Notes: a model not told the origin generated them from the letters alone. A DNA stretch of 18,446 nucleotides from JAGOBX01 sp017999075 [NCBI: Candidatus Babelota bacterium] (GCA_017999075.1 JAGOBX010000013.1:1-18446); one strand, 5' to 3'. Counted from the first letter of the stretch, positions 8,161-17,056 are shown. Numbers and translations are program-made.

Positions 8161-9636
8161 ATGGAATCATTAGAACGGAATGCTTTGATAGATCAAAGAA
8201 TAAATAAAATTGATGAATTGAAAAACAGCGGAACAAATCCGTATCCGTATAAATTTATCAAACAATACGATATAAAAAATATACTTGATGACTTTGATAA
8301 ATTCAAAGAAACCGATCAAGTTGTTACCGCAGGAAGAATAATGCTGGTTCGCCTTATGGGAAAAGCTGCATTTGCGCATATACTTGACAATACTGGAAAA
8401 ATCCAGATTTATGTAAGAGTTAATGATATCGGAAAAGAAATGTTTGAAATATTTAAAAAACTTGATATTGGAGATATTATAGGGATTACTGGAAAACTGT
8501 TTAAAACACATTCTGATGAAAAAACCATTCATACTTCAGAATTTGTCCTGCTTTCAAAATCTATCCGTCCTCTACCCGAAAAGTTTCACGGACTTCGCGA
8601 TACTGAAATGAGATATCGCCAAAGATATGTTGATTTGATAATGAATGAAAATGTAAAAGATATATTTATTAAACGCAGTAAAATAGTTGGAAATATCAGG
8701 AAACAGCTTAATAGCAAAAAATTTCTCGAAGTAGAAACTCCAATGATGCAGCCGATAGCAGGTGGTGCAGCTGCGCGGCCGTTTATAACACATCACAATA
8801 CACTCGATTTGGATTTGTATTTAAGGATTGCGCCCGAACTTTATTTAAAGCGGCTGTTAGTCGGAGGTCTTGAAAAAGTTTACGAAATAAACAGAAATTT
8901 CCGTAATGAAGGAATATCAACTCAGCATAATCCTGAGTTTACAATGTTAGAATTATATTCTGCGTATGATGATTATAATGATATGATGAATATTTGCGAA
9001 GAAATAATTTATAATGCGGCTGTTGAAGTTAATAATTCTGATGTTGTAAGTTATGGCAACAAGGAAATTTCATTAAAACCTCCTTTTAAAAGGGTAGCAT
9101 ATTATGAATCAATAAATGAGATTTTAAAAACTGATGTTAGAACTCTTGATATTGACAGTCTGAAAAAAATAGCTTTTTCACATAAAATCGAATTAGATAA
9201 AAATTCAGATAAAATTGCTGTTATTAATGAATTGTTTGAAAATCTGGTAGAACCTAATTTGTTTCAGCCGACTTTTATTTATGATTATCCTGTTGAAATT
9301 TCACCGTTGACTAAACGTCATAGAACTGATCCGTCTGTTGTAGAACGGTTTGAATTGTTTATAGCAAATTATGAAATAGCAAACGCATATTCAGAACTAA
9401 ATGATCCTATTGAACAATACAATAGATTTTGCGGACAGCTTAAAATTAAAGAACTCACCAAAAATGATGAAATTGCAGATAAAATTGATTTTGATTATAT
9501 CAGAGCGTTAGAATACGGCATGCCTCCTGCCGGCGGTCTTGGCATAGGTATTGACAGACTGGTTATGGTATTAACAGGGGTTGAATCAATCCGGGAAGTT
9601 ATATTGTTTCCGCAATTAAGACAGGAACAACTTTAA
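8161..9636 (+). CDS. lysS: Lysyl-tRNA synthetase, class II
   Basis: Charges tRNA-Lys with lysine in the cytoplasm using ATP. The 491-residue product has the usual length of bacterial class II LysRS. The N-terminus (LIDQRINKIDELKNSGTNPY) matches the family. An OB-fold tRNA anticodon-binding domain follows, with AGRIMLVRLMGKAAFAHILD and KIQIYVR segments. The catalytic core has motif 2 (FRNEGISTQHNPEF, with Arg248) and motif 3 (GGLGIGIDRL, Gly458-Leu467), followed by EVILFPQLR at the C-terminus. No motif is missing. It is preceded by the only strong Shine-Dalgarno on the plus strand. A T-box or lysine riboswitch was sought in the leader and not found. The TPR gene begins 62 bp downstream and may be co-transcribed; the functional link, if any, is unclear. 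Confidence 0.97.
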   Translation: MESLERNALIDQRINKIDELKNSGTNPYPYKFIKQYDIKNILDDFDKFKETDQVVTAGRIMLVRLMGKAAFAHILDNTGKIQIYVRVNDIGKEMFEIFKKLDIGDIIGITGKLFKTHSDEKTIHTSEFVLLSKSIRPLPEKFHGLRDTEMRYRQRYVDLIMNENVKDIFIKRSKIVGNIRKQLNSKKFLEVETPMMQPIAGGAAARPFITHHNTLDLDLYLRIAPELYLKRLLVGGLEKVYEINRNFRNEGISTQHNPEFTMLELYSAYDDYNDMMNICEEIIYNAAVEVNNSDVVSYGNKEISLKPPFKRVAYYESINEILKTDVRTLDIDSLKKIAFSHKIELDKNSDKIAVINELFENLVEPNLFQPTFIYDYPVEISPLTKRHRTDPSVVERFELFIANYEIANAYSELNDPIEQYNRFCGQLKIKELTKNDEIADKIDFDYIRALEYGMPPAGGLGIGIDRLVMVLTGVESIREVILFPQLRQEQL

Positions 9637-9698
9637 AATCAAATATAAAAAATATATAACATAAAACCAATAATTTTGTTTATAAAACTTTTGAGTTT

Positions 9699-12600
9699 AT
9701 GATTAAACGCTTATTTTTTTTTGCGGTAATTTTTTATTGTTTAAATAATTTTGGTTGTTCGAACTCTGAAAAAAAATATATTGAACTTAATAAATTTTTG
9801 TCTTCTGTAAAAATTGAAGAATTGTCTGCCGCAAAAAAAATAGAATTATTAAATTTATCGGTAGAAATAAACAATTATTCGCGTATTACCGAAATATTAA
9901 ACAATATCGAACATAATGAATTAAACCTTTTATCACCTCAAATTTTAAAGAGTATTCTAAAAAAACTTACGGTTTTAAAACAAAGCAGATTGGCTGGTTC
10001 AATATTATCAGCTTTAAATTTAAAAAATGCTGCAGCGCAAAAAATTATTTTTGCGGAACTATATATTTTATCAGGAGATTTTTATAATTTTGAAAAATAT
10101 TTATCTTTTAATTATGATATTAATGATGAAGATATTGATTATTTGATTGAAAAATATTTCATATATTTTAAAACTTCAGAAAATCAAAACGATTTAAAAA
10201 AAATCTGTAAAATTTTTCTTAAGTATCTCTATGCGTCAGGTAAAAAAAAATTAGCGGTTAAATTAGCTGAAAATCTTGTTTCAATTATTCCTGATGATTT
10301 AACAGCCAACCATATTTTATTAAGGTTTAATGAAAATAAAAAAAAACTTATTGATGATGCTGTTTCAAAAATTGAAAATGGCAAATCAGATTATTATTCT
10401 CTGCTTATTTGCGGATTGGATAAACTTGATTCAGAAAAATATGATGAATCACTGATTTTTTTCAATCGCCTCATCAAACTATCTCCTTACAGCGGAGATA
10501 TAAAATCAATAATGTCTGAAATATATTTTAAGATCGCTCAGGACAAGCTGAAACAAAATGAAAATCCTGTTAAAATAACCGAATTGATTTTAAAATCTGT
10601 TATGCTGGACGGTTCGAACATAAATGCTCTGATTTCATTAATGAAAATATATTACAACTCAGGTATTTTTAATGAATACATAAAATTTGCCGAGCAATTA
10701 TTTTATTACAATTATGATGATCCTGAAGAATTTAAAAAATTTATTTCAGTTTTAATTCATCATAGGAAAATAGATAAAGCCTTGAATTTTATTAAAAAAA
10801 ACGAACCGTTGTTTACAGAAAACGATGAGTTGTTTAAAATTTATATTCAGGTGCTTGAACTTACAGGAAATAAATCTAAAATTCTTGATTTGATAAAAAT
10901 TAAACAATTGAGTTCAGGCAACGATAAAGCTTTCTATATAAAATTTTTATTATTATATTATAAGTATATGCGGTCTTCTGAACCAGAAGATAAAATAAAA
11001 ATACTTGAAGAAATTGTTTTCAATTACAATAACTCAATTAGTGAAACCGAACTAAAAAAATATGTTTCTGAATTATCAGAATTGTATTATCTGACAAAAA
11101 AATATATGAGTTTTATAAAATTATTTTTATCATTTTCCGGAATGGAATACAACCCGGTTTATTTATCTAATTCGATATTAAACATTACGGAAACTGGAGC
11201 AATAATTGAAATAATAAACATTATAAATGCACGAAAAATTAAAATTGATTTGTCTGCATATATAAATCTTTTAAAAAAATCCGGAGATTATAACGGAATA
11301 ATTAAATATCTTGAAGATACTGTTAAAACTTCAAAAAAATCTGATGTTATATTGTCTTATACTGATGCGCTGATAAAAACAGACCGGCTGGAAGAAGCTG
11401 TGCCTTATTTAAAAAAAACTTTGATGATGACTAAAAATAACATTGAAGCGTTATATCAAATAGGTTCTATTTATGAAAAAACAGGAGATTACCCACTTGC
11501 ATTAAAGTATTACAATGATGTTAAGCGCCTCAATCCTAATTATGAAAATATAATTATGAAAATAGTTCTGATAGATTGGTATAAAGAAAAATACGATAGT
11601 GTAATAGACAAACTAAGGGTTATGTATATATCAGATAAAACCAATGAAATTTTAAAAAATAAACTCGTAGAATGTCTCATAGATTATGCTGTTATTAAAG
11701 ATTTAAAAAATGATAGTCAGGGAGCTTTGAATTATTTTAATCAGGCATATGTTTTGTCTCCTGTGAATGAAAAACTTCTTATAAAACTTGCTGAATTTTA
11801 TTTGAAAAGAAAAAAATATAAACAGTCGCTCGTTTACTATGAAGAATTTCTAAAAAGAAAAACTGACAAAGATGTTATGCTTATTGTTTCGGATATTTAT
11901 AAAATAACTGCAGATTATAAAAAAATGAAGGATTTACTTATAGAAATATTAACGATAGATCCGGAAAATGTTAAAGCAAAGAAAAAAATAATAGATAATG
12001 GATATGATGAAATAATAATAGAATATGACTCTGATATCCGACAAATAAATAGTATAATGTCTTCTGAAAAATTTAATCCTGATGCAATTATTAAAAATCA
12101 TATTGAACTCAAAAATAAAGTGGAAGAAACTAAACGCATGCTTCAGTTCAAACCGAGATTTTATGAAGGATTTTTGCGTCTTGGAATATATTATCTTCAG
12201 TTGCAGGATTTTTCAAACGCGCTTGAAAATTTTGAAAAATACCACAGCTTGATTAATTCAAAAGAGTCAATGTATTACCTTGGGTTCGGATTATCAAAAA
12301 TGAACCGCCATCTTGAGTCTATAAAATATTTTAAAAAATTATATGAAGATTATCCTCAATGGGAAAATTCTTATAAAGGATTGATTAATTCTTATTTGTC
12401 AAATTATATGATTTCCGAGCTATACGAATTTTTAAATGATTTTTTCCTTAAAAACGGATTTAAAAAAAATCCGGATTATTTCAGTTCTGTTTTTTATGAA
12501 ATATCGTTGTATTACTGTAAAACTAATAATTTTGAAGCTGCTCTTGAATCGCTTGAAAAAGCCGAATCAATTTTCAAACCATCTACTGCAACACAGTTCT

Positions 12601-13610
12601 TAAAAGCTAAAATTTATTATATACAAAACAGGTTTGAAGACTGCTTTAAAATTCTTAAAGACCTATCCTTGATAGATAAAAATGATTATTTGGTTTTTAA
12701 TTATATGCTTGCTGATTACTACATTTTAAAAAAAGAATTTGATAAAGCGAAAGATATTTATAATCTAATTTTAAAAATCGATCCTAAAAATAAAATTGCG
12801 GATTATAATATCAGTCTGATTTCCGGAGCAGCCGGAGGATTAGTTAAAAATATTGAAGGGGATTTAAAAAATAATTATGAAATATATAAGCATTTTATGG
12901 AGAGAGATTACATCAAAATAATTTCATTGCAGCCTGTTTCCGATTATATCAAATATTATCAGGCTCTTTCTTATTATAAAATGAACAATATGAAAAGATC
13001 GCTTGAAATATTCGAACAAATAGTAAACTTTAAAATACAATATAATTCCGAATTTTATTATCATTATGCTTTAATCCTTAATAAAAATAATCTATTAGAT
13101 AGAAGCGCAGATATTCTTTTAAAAAATGTAATCAGCAGTTCTGGCAAAAATAAATATGATGCAATTATATTACTCGCTGAAAATTATCTGAAATTGAATA
13201 ATAATACTGCAGCATTGAATATAATTTCCAATACAGATTTTCCGCCGGAATACGAATCTGTAATTTTGAATTTAAAAGGTATAATAAATTTTAATCTTAA
13301 AAATTTCGATAAATCAGCTGATTGTTTTGAAAAATATTTAAATAAAAAAATGGATAACGATATTTTTTTTAATTTGGCCGCAGCTTATAAAGAACTTGGT
13401 GAGTATGATAAATCTCTTGATATATGTTTCAGATTATTACAGAAACAGTATTATTATGAATATAAAATTTTAACTCTGGCAGGAATCATTTATTATGATC
13501 TTGGGAATTTTTCCGAATCAGAATCTTATCTTAAAAAATCTATTGAAAAAAAACCTGACCAGCCTCAGGCAAGAAAACTTTTATCAGTCATTCAATACCG
13601 TAAACAATAA
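9699..13610 (+). CDS. Very long exported TPR-repeat protein, possible lipoprotein
   Basis: A 1303-residue, Lys/Ile/Asn-rich helical repeat protein. The N-terminus (MIKRLFFFAVIFYCLNNFGC) is a signal peptide ending in a Cys at residue 20 preceded by Gly. That is compatible with lipoprotein processing, but the lipobox is imperfect because Asn replaces the usual Leu at -3. TPR and TPR-like helix pairs run to the end. Clear examples lie near 229-260 (EKYDESLIFFNRLIKLSP), 580-615 (IEALYQIGSIYEKTGDYPLA), 819-850 (FYEGFLRLGIYYLQLQDFSN), 959-985 and 1186-1290. Residues about 768-815 look like a break in the repeat pattern. No enzymatic domain is seen. TPR arrays are protein-binding scaffolds, so an envelope assembly or docking role is plausible but unproven. 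It lies 62 bp after lysS in the same direction and ends 25 bp from a convergent gene. Confidence 0.85.
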   Translation: MIKRLFFFAVIFYCLNNFGCSNSEKKYIELNKFLSSVKIEELSAAKKIELLNLSVEINNYSRITEILNNIEHNELNLLSPQILKSILKKLTVLKQSRLAGSILSALNLKNAAAQKIIFAELYILSGDFYNFEKYLSFNYDINDEDIDYLIEKYFIYFKTSENQNDLKKICKIFLKYLYASGKKKLAVKLAENLVSIIPDDLTANHILLRFNENKKKLIDDAVSKIENGKSDYYSLLICGLDKLDSEKYDESLIFFNRLIKLSPYSGDIKSIMSEIYFKIAQDKLKQNENPVKITELILKSVMLDGSNINALISLMKIYYNSGIFNEYIKFAEQLFYYNYDDPEEFKKFISVLIHHRKIDKALNFIKKNEPLFTENDELFKIYIQVLELTGNKSKILDLIKIKQLSSGNDKAFYIKFLLLYYKYMRSSEPEDKIKILEEIVFNYNNSISETELKKYVSELSELYYLTKKYMSFIKLFLSFSGMEYNPVYLSNSILNITETGAIIEIINIINARKIKIDLSAYINLLKKSGDYNGIIKYLEDTVKTSKKSDVILSYTDALIKTDRLEEAVPYLKKTLMMTKNNIEALYQIGSIYEKTGDYPLALKYYNDVKRLNPNYENIIMKIVLIDWYKEKYDSVIDKLRVMYISDKTNEILKNKLVECLIDYAVIKDLKNDSQGALNYFNQAYVLSPVNEKLLIKLAEFYLKRKKYKQSLVYYEEFLKRKTDKDVMLIVSDIYKITADYKKMKDLLIEILTIDPENVKAKKKIIDNGYDEIIIEYDSDIRQINSIMSSEKFNPDAIIKNHIELKNKVEETKRMLQFKPRFYEGFLRLGIYYLQLQDFSNALENFEKYHSLINSKESMYYLGFGLSKMNRHLESIKYFKKLYEDYPQWENSYKGLINSYLSNYMISELYEFLNDFFLKNGFKKNPDYFSSVFYEISLYYCKTNNFEAALESLEKAESIFKPSTATQFLKAKIYYIQNRFEDCFKILKDLSLIDKNDYLVFNYMLADYYILKKEFDKAKDIYNLILKIDPKNKIADYNISLISGAAGGLVKNIEGDLKNNYEIYKHFMERDYIKIISLQPVSDYIKYYQALSYYKMNNMKRSLEIFEQIVNFKIQYNSEFYYHYALILNKNNLLDRSADILLKNVISSSGKNKYDAIILLAENYLKLNNNTAALNIISNTDFPPEYESVILNLKGIINFNLKNFDKSADCFEKYLNKKMDNDIFFNLAAAYKELGEYDKSLDICFRLLQKQYYYEYKILTLAGIIYYDLGNFSESESYLKKSIEKKPDQPQARKLLSVIQYRKQ

Positions 13611-13635
13611 CTTCAAGCAAAACGGATTCAATTTT

Positions 13636-14427
13636 TTAAATTACAATTCCATTTTTAATTATATCTTGAATAAATAAATCCGTTAACTCAACAGAAAGCT
13701 GAGTACCGCTGATTTTTTTCAGAATTTCAAAAGCTTCTTCAACCGATTTACTTTTCTGATAAGGTCTGTTTGAAGTTATTGCGTCAAAACAATCACAAAC
13801 ACTTATAATTCTTGCTCCCAAAGGAATTTTTTCTCCTTTCAATCCTTCAGGATAACCTTTACCGTCAATTCGCTCATGATGATATCTAACATAATCAATA
13901 GCTCTTCCAAGAAAATTAAGATTTTTTAAAATTTCATAACCTATAACCGGATGGTTTTTAATTTCCGAATGCATTTCTTTTGATAGATTTACTTCTTCAT
14001 TTCCGAATAACCCATCACTGAATCCTATCTTTCCAATATCATGAAGCATTCCGCCTATCCTTATAAAATAAATTTCTTTTTCAGGTAAAGAACATTTTTT
14101 AGCAAGACGTTCAGAATAACATGCAACTCTGACAGCATGGCCTTCGGTATATTTGTCTCTTGCCCCTAAAGTGTTTGAAATTGAAGCTACTGTTTTTACA
14201 ATATTTTCTTTTAAAGTTTCATTCAATTTTTTCAGTTCTTCTATCAGCATTTCAAGATTAGTTTCACGTGCTTCAACTTTTACCATCATCATAGCTACAG
14301 ATTGAGCTATTCTTTTTATTATTTCAGGATATTCGGATTTTGTAAATTCCATTATTTCATTAGAATAAACACCGGCCGCTATATCTTCAATTATTTTCAG
14401 CAATTGCGGATATTTAAAATTTTCCAT
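13636..14427 (-). CDS. HD-GYP domain cyclic-dinucleotide phosphodiesterase
   Basis: A 263-residue soluble protein with no membrane segment. Residues 1-80 form a helical HAMP-like or coiled-coil linker (EDIAAGVYSNEIMEFTKSEY; EELKKLNETLKENI). Residues 80-260 form an HD-GYP domain with its motifs intact: His97 in EGHAVRV, His129-Asp130 in LHDIGKIG, His159, His183-His184 in HHERIDGKGYPEG, the GYP itself at 191-193, and Asp212 in CDCFDAITSNRPYQ. HD-GYP enzymes hydrolyse c-di-GMP, and some hydrolyse 3',3'-cGAMP. The substrate here cannot be read from sequence. The gene lies 69 bp downstream of the nucleotide cyclase gene on the same strand, so the two are probably co-transcribed. No Shine-Dalgarno is visible before the ATG. 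There is no receiver or GGDEF domain, so input must come through the N-terminal helices or protein partners. Confidence 0.92.
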   Translation of the reverse strand: MENFKYPQLLKIIEDIAAGVYSNEIMEFTKSEYPEIIKRIAQSVAMMMVKVEARETNLEMLIEELKKLNETLKENIVKTVASISNTLGARDKYTEGHAVRVACYSERLAKKCSLPEKEIYFIRIGGMLHDIGKIGFSDGLFGNEEVNLSKEMHSEIKNHPVIGYEILKNLNFLGRAIDYVRYHHERIDGKGYPEGLKGEKIPLGARIISVCDCFDAITSNRPYQKSKSVEEAFEILKKISGTQLSVELTDLFIQDIIKNGIVI

Positions 14428-14475
14428 AATATAAATACTAATTATTAAAAAAATTTTTCATATTCTATTTTTTCA

Positions 14476-14487
14476 GCAATATATTGC
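14476..14487. promoter_or_regulatory. 12-bp perfect palindrome between the two signalling genes
   Basis: GCAATATATTGC is a perfect palindrome nine bases past the cyclase stop codon and about 48 bases before the HD-GYP start. It could be a small operator or part of an mRNA processing hairpin. As a terminator it is weak. Confidence 0.25.
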
Positions 14488-14496
14488 GCTTTAAAA

Positions 14497-17043
14497 TCAT
14501 CCCGGCAACAAATCATCAGAAAATTTATAATCAAAATAATTAAGTATCAACGATATAATATATGGATCGAATTTTTTTTCAACGTTATTTTTTTGATTTT
14601 TCAAATCATCGGCAAAAATTTTACATAAATCCAGTATTCCCAGTCTTTCACGAGAAGGTTTATCGCTTAATATTGCATCTATAGCATTAGCTACAAACAA
14701 AATTCTGCTTTCAACAGGTATATCCTCAAATTTTGGAATATCATTATTCTGATTTAATTTTTTATGATTATAAACTCCATTATAATGTGCCTGATGCCAC
14801 TTCACTATAGGAGCAATATCCGCAAGCTCGTCTATACTTGCAATCACAGCAGCTCCAAATGAAGTAGTTATTGCCGAATATTCTTCACGTTCTTCATTTG
14901 ACAGTAATTTTATACTTTTTGTGGGCTCATCATAAGATTTAATTTGATCGCTTAAACATTTATTTCCTAAATCGTGAAGCAATGAAGCTATAGCTATCTT
15001 TCGTTTAACATGATCAAGAATAATTTTTTGTTTATAATCACGTATCAACCCATTTTTATATTCAATATTGTTTTCAGAATCATTCAATATATCCTTTTTT
15101 TGATACAGCGCTTCAGTTAGAACCTGTTTTTTGGTTTTACCGGGAAAACTTACATTTTTGAACAAATTTAATTCTTCAATAAAATTTTCATAAAGTTCCG
15201 TATCTGATTTTAAAATTGACTTATTATTCTTCTCCCAAAGTTTTAATGAGCTTAAATCAAACAAAAAATTCAATTGTTCAGCAGGAGATAACTTGTCAAA
15301 TGGTTTAGAAAAAACGTCGGCAGAAATATCTTTTTCATTTTTTTCCGGATTTTCAATTTTCAAAGTTATTGAATCTATTCTTATTTTAAGTTTTTTTATT
15401 AATTTTTTATAATACAATATTCTTTTTTCTTCATAATTGATTTTGTCTTGAATATTGGAGTTAATTAGATTTATTATATGTAGCGCATGTACAGCAACCC
15501 GTTTTGAATGATCATTTTTATATTTGTCTTTCATTTCTATTTTATAACTTGCATAATTAAATGGTAAAAATCCCTGTTTTACATTTTCAAGTTCTTTGAT
15601 AATTTTTTCAACATATTTTCTATACTCAGAAAATTCATGCTCAGTAAGTCCTATAATATTTTCAAAAGTATTTATACTGTCAACCACATATATATACTGG
15701 TTCTTCTCTTTCCCTTTAAATTTCGCTATATTTTTTGTGATGTTGACAAAACTTTCTGAAGAAATCAAATCATAAAAATTTTGACCTATTATTATCGGAT
15801 GTTCATCAGTAGCTGTAACAATTGCAAGCCTGCCTCCTTCGCTTGTTATCCGGCTTGCTACATTCACTATATCTCCTGTTACATCAATTCTTCCATACAT
15901 ATCAAAATCTACAATAACTGAACCGTATTCAGAACCGCCTTTCATGTAAATTCTATCTTTATTGGCAGATCCGATTAATTTTTCACGTATAAAAATCTTA
16001 TTAAGCCAATCAAACTTTTTCTGGGCAAGATACATAAACCTTATAACATTTTCAGCAAGCAGATTATCTAAAAACCGCCTGATTTTATAATTCATTCTTT
16101 TTTCAATTTTTTTGCTATTAACGTTTCTCCATTTTATAAAATTCTGTATCAGCGGAAACAGATTATCAAGATTAGACAGTTTCTGTTTTTCAGCAATAAA
16201 AATTTCAAATTGTTCAGATATAGAAAGATTCTCATCAATTTTTCTGCCTAAATATTGAGTTTTTGAACTTTCAGCAGATTCCAATCCGAAAACAGACATT
16301 ATTTCATCTCCTACAGATTTTACATAAACCCCGCCAAACTTATTTATTAAATGAATATGATCTGTTTCCCAAAGCTGTATTATTCGTTTAATCGCCGAAT
16401 TACCAAGAATTTCGCTTAATCCTGTATAATTAGTTATATCAAAATAAACTACAAAAACATTTTGTTCGCCTTTCAATAATTTTTGTTCTTCTTTAGTAAA
16501 AAAAGTGGCAAGTTCCTGCATTTTCAAACGGGTAACTGTTACCGATGCTTGTTTTGCAAGTATTTCAATCAAGTTTTCATCAGCCGTATCAAACCCAGCA
16601 TTATCCGGCAATTTATTTATGGCTTCAATAACTCCAAGTATCTTACCGTCTTTATTAAACAAAGGAGCGGCTAAAATAGTTTTTGTCCTGTAATTATTCC
16701 TTTTATCAAAATATGGATTAAACTGAATCCCTTTATAATATTTTGATATGTTATCATAAACATCTTTAATATTTATAATTTTTTTATATAATGCGCAGTA
16801 ACCTGCTATACTATTTGATGTCAGAGGAATTTTTATTTGTTTTATCTGGCCACCTGCTATAAACTCAGAAACAAGTTCATCACCAGAATCGGTTATAAGA
16901 TAAAGAGTGCACCTATCGCATAAAAGAAGTTCTGTCGTTCTATTTACTATAATACTTAAAACATCTCTTATATTCTGAATTTCAGAAAGCTCAATAGTTA
17001 TGTCCAACATCATTTTATATTTTTGAGACATAAGTTCATCCAT
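14497..17043 (-). CDS. GAF / class III adenylate cyclase / degenerate HD-GYP fusion protein
   Basis: An 848-residue cytoplasmic signalling protein. GAF (about 10-175) ends with Asn143-Lys144, Phe151 and Asp155-Glu156, an exact NK-x(n)-F-x3-DE motif, the mark of cyclic-nucleotide-binding GAF domains. The class III cyclase (about 195-455) has metal Asp202 (YFDITNYTGLSE) and Asp246 (VKSVGDEIMSVF), adenine-type Lys242 and Asp387, and transition-state Asn394 and Arg398 (DVTGDIVNVASR). cAMP production is therefore predicted. Lys242 and Asp387 are 145 residues apart, against roughly 70-80 in known enzymes, because of a helical insert near 254-369. The C-terminal HD-GYP-like module has His512 (DHSKRV), then about 146 extra residues, then His690-Asp691 (LLHDLGNK). 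Compared with the neighbouring HD-GYP, the third His is Thr726, HH is His750-Gln751, Asp is Asn786 and GYP is absent, so phosphodiesterase activity is doubtful. The start is supported by ACGGAG seven bases upstream. It is first of a probable two-gene operon. Confidence 0.88.
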   Translation of the reverse strand: MDELMSQKYKMMLDITIELSEIQNIRDVLSIIVNRTTELLLCDRCTLYLITDSGDELVSEFIAGGQIKQIKIPLTSNSIAGYCALYKKIINIKDVYDNISKYYKGIQFNPYFDKRNNYRTKTILAAPLFNKDGKILGVIEAINKLPDNAGFDTADENLIEILAKQASVTVTRLKMQELATFFTKEEQKLLKGEQNVFVVYFDITNYTGLSEILGNSAIKRIIQLWETDHIHLINKFGGVYVKSVGDEIMSVFGLESAESSKTQYLGRKIDENLSISEQFEIFIAEKQKLSNLDNLFPLIQNFIKWRNVNSKKIEKRMNYKIRRFLDNLLAENVIRFMYLAQKKFDWLNKIFIREKLIGSANKDRIYMKGGSEYGSVIVDFDMYGRIDVTGDIVNVASRITSEGGRLAIVTATDEHPIIIGQNFYDLISSESFVNITKNIAKFKGKEKNQYIYVVDSINTFENIIGLTEHEFSEYRKYVEKIIKELENVKQGFLPFNYASYKIEMKDKYKNDHSKRVAVHALHIINLINSNIQDKINYEEKRILYYKKLIKKLKIRIDSITLKIENPEKNEKDISADVFSKPFDKLSPAEQLNFLFDLSSLKLWEKNNKSILKSDTELYENFIEELNLFKNVSFPGKTKKQVLTEALYQKKDILNDSENNIEYKNGLIRDYKQKIILDHVKRKIAIASLLHDLGNKCLSDQIKSYDEPTKSIKLLSNEEREEYSAITTSFGAAVIASIDELADIAPIVKWHQAHYNGVYNHKKLNQNNDIPKFEDIPVESRILFVANAIDAILSDKPSRERLGILDLCKIFADDLKNQKNNVEKKFDPYIISLILNYFDYKFSDDLLPG

Positions 17044-17050
17044 AATTTTT

Positions 17051-17056
17051 CTCCGT
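17051..17056 (-). promoter_or_regulatory. Shine-Dalgarno of the cyclase gene
   Basis: On the minus strand ACGGAG lies seven bases before the ATG at 17043. This fixes the start and shows that the organism does use Shine-Dalgarno sites for some genes. Confidence 0.65.

Noticed and set aside
13621-13684. AACGGATT / AATCCGTT inverted repeat spanning the convergent gene ends, considered as a bidirectional terminator
   Set aside because: The 48-base loop is long and the right arm lies inside the HD-GYP coding region; no compact GC stem with a U-tract is present.
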